Below are positions 6,246 to 11,237 of a DNA stretch of 11,237 bases, piece after piece. The DNA lies in assembly GCA_028290685.1 (NCBI GenBank), contig JAQGJI010000208.1, positions 1 through 11,237 on the forward strand. Reading direction: 5' to 3'. This DNA is from Devosia sp. (GTDB lineage: Bacteria; Pseudomonadota; Alphaproteobacteria; Rhizobiales; Devosiaceae). The position numbers and the translations under genes are program-made. The notes beneath the pieces were generated by a model. It was not told the DNA's origin, did not search any database, and saw only the letters and a program-made list of their open reading frames with translations. The stretch's first letter is position 1. The number at the start of each line of letters is the position of its first letter.

Positions 6246-7031
6246 TCAGACCGATGTGTGGAGCGAGATCGGCGGCAGGGTTGCCGTGATCCGCCGCGCC
6301 GCGTCTTGCAGCGCTCCGGCAGCCCGCTCGGCTGTTGCCCGCATCCGTGTATCGGGCGCAGAAAGGCTCACGGCCGCGATCGGATAGCCTTTTCCGTCCA
6401 GGATCGGGACGCCAATGCAGGTCACCCCATCTTCGTTCTCACCGGTTTCGATGGCAAAGCCGCGCTTGCGCGTTTCCTCGACATGGCGACGGAAAGTGCG
6501 AGCATCGGTCAACGTGCGGTAGGTGCGCTGCTCGAATTGCGGCCTCACCAGGCGCTCCACCGCTTCCAACGGCAAAAAGGCCGCCATGGCTTTGCCCAGC
6601 GAGGTCGAGTGCACCGGGTGCCGGTGACCGATGCGCGCCTGAAAGCGCTGTGATCGCGTAGCTTCGCGAATATCAACATAGACCACTTCGTGATCGGCGA
6701 GCACCGCAAGGTTCACCGTCTCCCGAAAGTCGTCGACCAACTCGTCGAGTTCTCCCTCCGCAGTGCTTCGAAGGCTATGGTAAAGAGCATCGACCCGGGC
6801 TAGTTCCCGGAACCGGTTGCCGACACCGTAGCGGTCCTGCACGATGTCATGGGCGAACAGCCCTGCCGCTGACAACGTCTGCAGATAGCGGAACACGGTG
6901 GTTTTGGGCATGCCGAGCGCCTGCACCACTTCGGTCAGCGTCACATCATGCGCTTGGCTGGCCACATAGGCAAAGACCTGCATGGCTTTAGCGACGGGCA
7001 GGACCGAATATTGATCGCCAGCTTTTCCCAC
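6246..7031 (-). CDS. IclR-family transcriptional regulator
   Basis: This is a 261-residue DNA-binding regulator of normal IclR length. The N-terminal winged helix is at about 8-70, with recognition helix MPKTTVFRYLQTL at 41-53. The C-terminal effector-binding domain is at about 80-255, with the HSTSLGKAMAAFLP (141-154) and GFAIETGENEDGVTCIGVPI (191-210) blocks typical of the family. I chose GTG 7031 because GGAGG ends 5 bases upstream. An in-frame ATG at 7070 would add 13 residues but falls at the predicted transcription start and has no ribosome site. The gene heads the leftward unit with the Ldh2 and Udh-like genes and is divergent from the ABC importer. IclR proteins often control an adjacent divergent transport/catabolic operon in response to a small acid, so this one likely controls both. 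The ligand is unknown. Confidence 0.85.
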   Translation of the reverse strand: MGKAGDQYSVLPVAKAMQVFAYVASQAHDVTLTEVVQALGMPKTTVFRYLQTLSAAGLFAHDIVQDRYGVGNRFRELARVDALYHSLRSTAEGELDELVDDFRETVNLAVLADHEVVYVDIREATRSQRFQARIGHRHPVHSTSLGKAMAAFLPLEAVERLVRPQFEQRTYRTLTDARTFRRHVEETRKRGFAIETGENEDGVTCIGVPILDGKGYPIAAVSLSAPDTRMRATAERAAGALQDAARRITATLPPISLHTSV

Positions 7032-7066
7032 GACACCCTCCAAACCAACCCTGCAATTTGCACTCT

Positions 7067-7076
7067 TCAAGCTTGA
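7067..7076. repeat. Perfect 10 bp palindrome at the IclR start region
   Basis: TCAAGCTTGA is fully self-complementary and lies across the predicted IclR transcription start. It could be an autoregulatory half of an operator, but a 10 bp palindrome also occurs by chance. Confidence 0.2.
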
Positions 7077-7104
7077 TAGAAAATGATGCTGCCTAGCCTG
7101 TCAA
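7076..7104 (-). promoter_or_regulatory. Candidate IclR operon promoter
   Basis: On the minus strand a perfect TTGACA (7104-7099) is followed after 17 bp by TTCTAT (7081-7076, weak -10). Transcription would start near 7069, giving a leader of about 38 nt to the GTG at 7031 with its GGAGG. The agreement between promoter position and that start supports both calls. The -10 match is poor. Confidence 0.4.
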
Positions 7105-7281
7105 CAGAGGCGATCCTTCGCACATATGTTGAGCAATGCACCAACGAATTTCGTTAAGCGAAACACCGTTGCATTTACTCTCCTGGTGCCCGCGCGCCTT
7201 CTTGCTGCAAGCGCCGACCTCAGGGGCCCGGGTCCATCTGGGTGGTTGCGCAACAGGGAAGCATAAAGACAGGGAACGACC
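7105..7281. promoter_or_regulatory. Intergenic regulatory region between IclR and the ABC importer
   Basis: No coding region is convincing here. It must hold the importer promoter, but I could not pick out a good -35/-10 pair. Visible elements are the IclR-like inverted repeat at 7149-7163, an ATGCACCAACG / CGTTGCAT near-inverted repeat flanking it (about 7137-7147 and 7167-7174), and AGGGA just before the start at 7282. Confidence 0.45.
7149..7163. promoter_or_regulatory. Candidate IclR-family operator
   Basis: TTTCGTTAAGCGAAA is a 15 bp inverted repeat with 6 of 7 paired positions. Its TTTCG/CGAAA arms around an AT-rich centre match the general shape of known IclR-family sites. It lies about 120-130 bp before the binding-protein start and about 80-95 bp before the IclR transcription start, where it could serve either direction. 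The binding protein is inferred from adjacency. Confidence 0.5.
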
Positions 7282-8814
7282 ATGATACCGAGTAATAACA
7301 AGTCTTTCCGGCTCGCCATAGCCATGCTCACCGCCAGCGCGGCGATCCTCGCGGCGGTTCCCGGCATGGTGCTCGCAGCTTCACCGCGCGCCGACGAAGA
7401 CAAGATGATCCTGGTCGCGCGCCAAGATCCGGGCACGCTCGATTACACGACAAGCAACCTGACCGCATTGCGCCTCTGGATCCCGGCCAACGTGGTCGAG
7501 CCATTGGTCTACTTCAACAAGGATGGCAGTGTTTCGCCCGGTGTCGCCGAGTCCTGGACCATCAGCGACGACCGGCTGACCTATGTCTTCACCATCCGCG
7601 ATGCCAAGTTCTCCAACGGCGAGCCGCTGACGGTGGAAGACGTGGTCTACTCGCTCAACACCATGAAGGAGAGCCCGGTTTCGCAGAACTCGGCAGCCTA
7701 CCAGGCCGTCAGCAGCATCGAAAAGACCGATGACAAGACGGTCACCGTCACCCTCTCCCGGCCCAGCCAGAATTTTTGGAGCGGCATGGGCTCCACCGCT
7801 GGTCTGATCCAGCCTGAAGCTTCGGCCGAAACCATCGCTACCAACCCGATCGGTACCGGCCCCTATAAGCTTGTGAGCTACACGTCCAACAGCAGCTTCG
7901 AGTTCACCGTCAACGAAAACTACTGGGGCGAGGCGCCCCCAATCAAGGACGTCAGCGTCCGCATCATCACGGACGGCACGGCAGGGCTCAATGCGCTTGA
8001 AGCCGGCGAGGTGGACTCGCTGCCCGTCATCACCATCGATCTTTGGGAACAGTTGATGGCCCGTGGCCTCGACAAGAAATTCTCGATGGTCACCTATCCC
8101 CAGATCGGCGAGCCGACTTATGCTGTGATCAACCAGAAGCTCGATCCCGAACTGCGCAAGGCGTTGGCCATGACCATCGACCGCCAGGCCTATAACGATG
8201 CGTTTGGCGCATCCTGGGGCGCAGAAAACACCTGTACCTTCGCCCTGCCGAACCAGCCCTGGTATTCAGCCGAATCCCCCGAAAGCTGCCCCTACCCGTA
8301 CGACATCGAGGGCGCTATGGCCCTGGTCACCGAGAACGATTACGCCTCGATCCCGCTTGAATATGCCTCGCTCAGCGACGTGCCCGACCTCTCCCTGCCG
8401 GCCGATATCATGGTGCCCACCATGCAGGCCGCCGGCTTCAACCTCACCCGCAACGCCATCGATCTGGCGCGCTACTCGACCCTGATCTTCCAGGGCCGCC
8501 CGCCCCAGTTCGACGTCACGGTCATGTCCGGCGATGCCGATCCGACGCAATGGTCCTGCGCCGATGAGGCCAGTGCTGGCTGGAGCACCTACTGCAGCGC
8601 AGAATACACCCAGGCGCTGGCGGATGCCGACGAAGCATTGACTGACGAGGACTATCTGGCCCTCATGCAAAAGGCCGCGCAGATCCTGCGTGACGATGCG
8701 GTCATCGTGCCGATCATTGCCAAAAAGGGCGTCGGCCTGTTCGACCCGGACCTGAAGGGCTTCGTCGAGCCGCGCGTCGCCGTTGCGCTCGAGTTCGCCC
8801 CGCTGCACTGGTAA
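7282..8814 (+). CDS. ABC transporter solute-binding protein, family 5 (peptide/nickel/oligosaccharide type)
   Basis: This is a 510-residue periplasmic binding protein for a Dpp/Opp-type ABC importer. A Sec signal peptide is clear: K7/R10, a hydrophobic core at 11-29, and likely signal peptidase I cleavage after A32 or A33 (VLAA). There is no lipobox Cys. The SBP_bac_5 hallmarks are VVEPLVYF (71-78), PGVAESW (86-92), FTIRDAKFSNGEPLTVEDVV (103-122) and NPIGTGPYKL (188-197). Four cysteines (318, 336, 426, 438) could form two disulfides in the mature protein. ATG 7282 follows AGGGA by about 7 bases. Despite the family name, many alphaproteobacterial members carry oligosaccharides, amino-sugar compounds or opines. 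The amidohydrolase and uronate-type neighbours favour a sugar derivative, but this is inference. It is the first gene of the importer operon and is followed by a strong hairpin before the permease genes. Confidence 0.9.
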   Translation: MIPSNNKSFRLAIAMLTASAAILAAVPGMVLAASPRADEDKMILVARQDPGTLDYTTSNLTALRLWIPANVVEPLVYFNKDGSVSPGVAESWTISDDRLTYVFTIRDAKFSNGEPLTVEDVVYSLNTMKESPVSQNSAAYQAVSSIEKTDDKTVTVTLSRPSQNFWSGMGSTAGLIQPEASAETIATNPIGTGPYKLVSYTSNSSFEFTVNENYWGEAPPIKDVSVRIITDGTAGLNALEAGEVDSLPVITIDLWEQLMARGLDKKFSMVTYPQIGEPTYAVINQKLDPELRKALAMTIDRQAYNDAFGASWGAENTCTFALPNQPWYSAESPESCPYPYDIEGAMALVTENDYASIPLEYASLSDVPDLSLPADIMVPTMQAAGFNLTRNAIDLARYSTLIFQGRPPQFDVTVMSGDADPTQWSCADEASAGWSTYCSAEYTQALADADEALTDEDYLALMQKAAQILRDDAVIVPIIAKKGVGLFDPDLKGFVEPRVAVALEFAPLHW

Positions 8815-8820
8815 TTCTTG

Positions 8821-8849
8821 GCAGGGGCTGGTCGCTGGTCGGCCCCTGC
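8821..8849 (+). terminator. Stable hairpin after the binding-protein gene (attenuator or mRNA stabiliser)
   Basis: GCAGGGGC (8821-8828) pairs perfectly with GCCCCTGC (8842-8849) around a 13-nt loop that contains most of a tandem CTGGTCG repeat. No T-run follows, so it is more likely a partial terminator or a 3'-end RNA-stability element that lets the binding protein be made in excess over the permeases than a full intrinsic terminator. It sits in the 68 bp gap before the first permease gene. Confidence 0.6.
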
Positions 8850-8882
8850 TCTATTGCATAACTTCCCGAGACGTCGCGCCCA

Positions 8883-9827
8883 ATGCCGGTCTATATCGCG
8901 CGCAAGCTGGCCTTTTTTCTGCTGGCGGTTTTCGCCGCTTCCATTGCCATTTTCCTGCTGATCCGTGGCGCTGGTGGCAACGTCGCCGCGGTCATCCTGG
9001 GCAAGGACGCCACTGCGGAAGCCATTAATGCCCTGGCCCAGCAATACGGGCTCGATCGGCCGCTGATGGTCCAGTACGTCGACTGGATCGGCAAGCTCAT
9101 CCAGGGCGACCTCGGTCGCTCCTTCCGCACCAACGAGAAAGTCACCGATCTCGTCGTTTCGCGCCTTTCCATCTCGATTCCGCTGTGCGTATCGGGGCTG
9201 CTGCTGGGGCTCCTCATCGCTATCCCCGCAGGCACCTATTCGGCTCTGCATTCCGACAAGCCGCTCGGCGCGCTTATCGCGTTGCTGAGCCAGGTCGGTA
9301 TCGCCGTTCCCGTCTTTTGGGCGGGGATTCTTTTGTCCTTGCTGTTCGGGGTCAAGCTTGGCTGGCTGCCGACCGGCGGGTGGACCAATTGGGACGTGAG
9401 CTTGTGGGGCGCGGTGCGCTCGCTGGTGCTGCCCGTCATCTCGCTAGGCCTGATCCTGGGCGCTTCCCTCACCCGTTATGTCCGCTCCGCCGTGCTCGAC
9501 GTCATGAATCAGGATTATGTTCGCACCGCGCGCGCCACCGGTATGACGCGCATGCAGGCCCTGCTGCAGGTCGGTCTGCGCAACGCTGCGCTCCCCATTG
9601 CTACGGTCGTCGGCCTGCAGATCGCGGAGCTGATCGGCGGTACTGTCATCATCGAAACCGTGTTCTCCCTGCCGGGCCTTAGTCGCATGATCCTGGCCAA
9701 TGTCTCAGCCCGCGAAGTCATCGTCGTGCAATCGACGGTGATGCTGATCATCATCTTCGTCATGTTCATCAACTTGATCGTCGACTTGCTTTACGGCGTC
9801 CTCGACCCGCGCGTGAGGTTGACCTGA
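8883..9827 (+). CDS. ABC transporter permease, DppB/OppB type
   Basis: This is a 314-residue inner-membrane permease, the first of a heterodimeric pair. It shows the usual DppB layout: an N-terminal membrane helix (about 9-29), a periplasmic stretch with L-x2-Q-Y-G-L-D-x-P (51-60) and G-D-L-G-x-S (75-80), then about five more helices (roughly 97-119, 130-155, 175-198, 240-260, 277-305). The cytoplasmic EAA coupling loop is at 211-235 (D-Y-V-R-T-A-R-A-T-G and following), where the ATPase docks. The C-terminal D-P-R-V-R motif (308-312) is typical. The start is ATG 8883 with only a weak upstream purine stretch (CGAGA), which fits lower expression than the binding protein. Its TGA overlaps the next ATG by one base, so the two permeases are translationally coupled. 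Confidence 0.9.
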   Translation: MPVYIARKLAFFLLAVFAASIAIFLLIRGAGGNVAAVILGKDATAEAINALAQQYGLDRPLMVQYVDWIGKLIQGDLGRSFRTNEKVTDLVVSRLSISIPLCVSGLLLGLLIAIPAGTYSALHSDKPLGALIALLSQVGIAVPVFWAGILLSLLFGVKLGWLPTGGWTNWDVSLWGAVRSLVLPVISLGLILGASLTRYVRSAVLDVMNQDYVRTARATGMTRMQALLQVGLRNAALPIATVVGLQIAELIGGTVIIETVFSLPGLSRMILANVSAREVIVVQSTVMLIIIFVMFINLIVDLLYGVLDPRVRLT

Positions 9828-10696
9828 TGACTGTCGCAGCGCTCTCCACCAAGCCGGTGCGCCGCCGGCCACGCTGGCGGACCAACACCACGCTGACGCT
9901 GGGCATCGCGCTCACGGTCGGCTTTGTTGCCATTGCACTGGTGTCGATGTTGTACCTGCCGCACAATCCAAACGTGCCGCGCATCCAAGATCGTCTCCTG
10001 CCCGCCGGGTCGCCCAATTATCTCCTCGGCACGGACGTGCTCGGCCGCGATATCCTGTCTCAACTCATGGTCGGCGCGCGAACCTCGCTGATGGTCGGCG
10101 CTGGCGGCGCGCTGATCAGCCTTCTGATCGGCACAGTCGCCGGTCTTTCGGCCGCTGCATTCGGGCGCTGGGCCGACGAAGGTATCTCTCGCGGCGCCGA
10201 TATCATGCTGTCCATCCCCGGCATGGTGACCGCTCTCGTCTTGGCCGCAACCATTGGATCCGGCGCCTTGACGACGATCCTGGCGCTTACAGCGTTCTTC
10301 ACTCCCTCTTTCACCCGTGTCATCCGCTCAGCAGCACTTTCGGTGCTGCAGGAAGACTTCATCACTGCAGCGCGGCTCTATGGAAGGCCAACCTGGTTCA
10401 TCCTCGTTCGGCACGTTCTGCCGAATATCGCCGGTGTCATGATCGTCCAATTCACCCTCTACTTCGCCGCCGGCATCCTCACCGAAGCCGGGCTCTCTTA
10501 CCTGGGTGTCGGCGTCAACCGGCCTTCGATTTCCTGGGGCATGATGCTGAACGAAGCGCAGCAGCAGGTCGGCATCTCATCCCCCTTGGCCATGTGGCCG
10601 GGCCTTGCCATCGTGATCGTGGTGCTTGGGCTCAATCTCCTCGGCGATGGTTTGCGAGATGTTCTTGATCCCAAACTGGCGCGGAGGAGTTCGTAA
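9827..10696 (+). CDS. ABC transporter permease, DppC/OppC type
   Basis: This is a 289-residue second permease. A basic N-terminal cytoplasmic tail (residues 9-18, R/K-rich) leads into a first membrane helix at about 23-45. Then comes the DppC hallmark LLGTDVLGRDILSQLMVGAR (66-85), which precedes the permease domain. About five further helices follow. The EAA loop is at about 177-201 (D-F-I-T-A-A-R-L-Y-G and following), and the C-terminal N-x-L-G-D-G-L-R-D-x-L-D-P (270-282) is characteristic. It would pair with the DppB-type subunit to form the channel. It starts at ATG 9827 overlapping the previous TGA and ends in TAA overlapping the ATPase ATG (TAATG), so the permease and ATPase genes form a tightly coupled block. 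Confidence 0.9.
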   Translation: MTVAALSTKPVRRRPRWRTNTTLTLGIALTVGFVAIALVSMLYLPHNPNVPRIQDRLLPAGSPNYLLGTDVLGRDILSQLMVGARTSLMVGAGGALISLLIGTVAGLSAAAFGRWADEGISRGADIMLSIPGMVTALVLAATIGSGALTTILALTAFFTPSFTRVIRSAALSVLQEDFITAARLYGRPTWFILVRHVLPNIAGVMIVQFTLYFAAGILTEAGLSYLGVGVNRPSISWGMMLNEAQQQVGISSPLAMWPGLAIVIVVLGLNLLGDGLRDVLDPKLARRSS

Positions 10697-11237
10697 TGGT
10701 GCCTCCGGCAATTGAAGTGCGCAATCTCACGGTTGGCTACGCCGATCTGAACGCAGTGCGCCGCGTCTCCTTCACCCTGCCAGCAGGTGGTCGCATGGGC
10801 CTGGTCGGGGAGTCCGGCTCTGGCAAGAGCATGACTGCGCTGGCGCTGATGGGGCTGTCTCCCGTGGGCTGGCATGCGCGCGGAGAAGTGCTGCACGACG
10901 GAGTAGATCTGCTGACCCAGTCGGACAGCGCGTTCTCGTCGCGCCGCGGCCGCACCATATCCATGGTGTTCCAAGACCCTATGTCATCGCTCAATCCGGT
11001 GCGGCGCGTGGGTAACCAGATCGCTGACGTCATCCATCGTCATAACAAGGTCGGCCGCCAGGAGGCCATGACCCGGGCCATCGACCTCATGGTGCAGATG
11101 AACCTGCCGCGCCCCGAACAGTTGGCACGCGCCTATCCGCACCAGATTTCAGGTGGCCAGAAGCAGCGTATCATGATCGCTATGGCGATGGCCTGCTATC
11201 CGCAACTGATCATCGCCGATGAGCCGACCACCGCGCT
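10696..11237 (+). CDS. ABC transporter ATP-binding protein, DppD/OppD type, partial (3' end off window)
   Basis: These are the first 180 codons of an ATPase that energises the importer, bound to the permease EAA loops on the cytoplasmic side. The start is ATG 10696, overlapping the permease stop, with GGAGGAG upstream inside the permease gene. Visible motifs are Walker A GESGSGKS (38-45), Q-loop FQDPMSSLNP (92-101, the form typical of Opp/Dpp ATPases), signature ISGGQKQR (151-158, Gln for the usual second-half residue) and Walker B LIIADEP (171-177, catalytic E176). The D-loop, H-loop and any C-terminal oligopeptide domain lie beyond the edge. Family members are either about 320 residues (separate OppD/OppF) or about 550 (fused), and the truncation prevents telling which. 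Confidence 0.92.
   Translation, partial: MVPPAIEVRNLTVGYADLNAVRRVSFTLPAGGRMGLVGESGSGKSMTALALMGLSPVGWHARGEVLHDGVDLLTQSDSAFSSRRGRTISMVFQDPMSSLNPVRRVGNQIADVIHRHNKVGRQEAMTRAIDLMVQMNLPRPEQLARAYPHQISGGQKQRIMIAMAMACYPQLIIADEPTTA

Noticed and set aside
5794..6387. Plus-strand frame of nearly 200 codons over the Ldh2/IclR junction
   Set aside because: It is antisense to two recognisable genes, low in complexity (A/P/S/R-rich) and has no ribosome site.
7249..7256. TTGCGCAA palindrome before the binding-protein start
   Set aside because: Eight bases are too few to separate from chance, and no paired promoter element was found near it.
7101..7436. Minus-strand frame across the importer promoter region
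   Set aside because: It starts inside the signal-peptide region of the binding protein and runs through the operator region; no family features.
8652..9251. Minus-strand frame antisense to the binding-protein and permease genes
   Set aside because: It is Gln/Arg/Asp-rich, a typical mirror of membrane-protein codons, and would span the intergenic hairpin.
1..11237. Search for tRNA/rRNA genes, CRISPR repeats, insertion-sequence ends, transposase or integrase genes
   Set aside because: No cloverleaf-type sequence, regularly spaced repeats, terminal inverted repeats or recombinase motifs were seen by eye; gene content is continuous and intact apart from the two window edges.

Overview
The window looks like a chromosomal catabolic/accessory locus of an alphaproteobacterium, probably Hyphomicrobiales (a Devosia-, Pelagibacterium- or rhizobium-like organism). 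This rests on GC-rich coding DNA with strong GC third-position bias, on the mix of IclR and GntR/LacI-type regulators, SDRs, an Ldh2-family dehydrogenase and a Dpp-type ABC importer, and on tightly overlapping divergent operons. The genus is inference. No RNA genes, insertion sequences, CRISPR arrays or attachment sites were seen.

Layout: there are four transcription units in two divergent pairs. (A) On the minus strand, from about 2025 leftwards: a NagA-like amidohydrolase, then two small paralogous proteins resembling the L-2-amino-thiazoline-4-carboxylic acid (ATC) hydrolase family. The second of these runs off the left edge. The genes overlap (17 bp, then ATGA), so they are probably translationally coupled. 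(B) Divergent from A across a 44 bp gap, on the plus strand: a classical SDR oxidoreductase, a GntR-HTH/LacI-sensor chimeric regulator that probably starts at a TTG overlapping the SDR stop, and a RidA-type enamine/imine deaminase. (C) On the minus strand, from about 7031 leftwards: an IclR regulator, an Ldh2-family (malate/lactate/keto-gulonate type) dehydrogenase and a uronate-dehydrogenase-like extended SDR. Its stop codon is only 2 bp from the RidA stop, in tail-to-tail orientation. (D) Divergent from C across a regulatory gap of about 210-250 bp, on the plus strand: a family 5 solute-binding protein, two DppB/DppC-type permeases and an OppD/DppD-type ATPase cut by the right edge.

How it may work together (inference): unit D imports a solute, perhaps an amino-sugar-containing or N-acylated compound. 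The NagA-like hydrolase would remove an acyl group. The SDR, Udh-like and Ldh2 enzymes would carry out NAD(P)-dependent oxidations/reductions of sugar or sugar-acid intermediates. RidA would deal with an enamine/imine intermediate, and the two ATC-hydrolase-like proteins would do an unknown hydrolytic step. The NagA homologue appears to lack the arginine that binds the 6-phosphate in E. coli NagA, and no sugar kinase or NagB lies in the window, so a non-phosphorylated substrate is suspected. The combination does not match any catabolic operon I can name. The true substrate cannot be read from the sequence.
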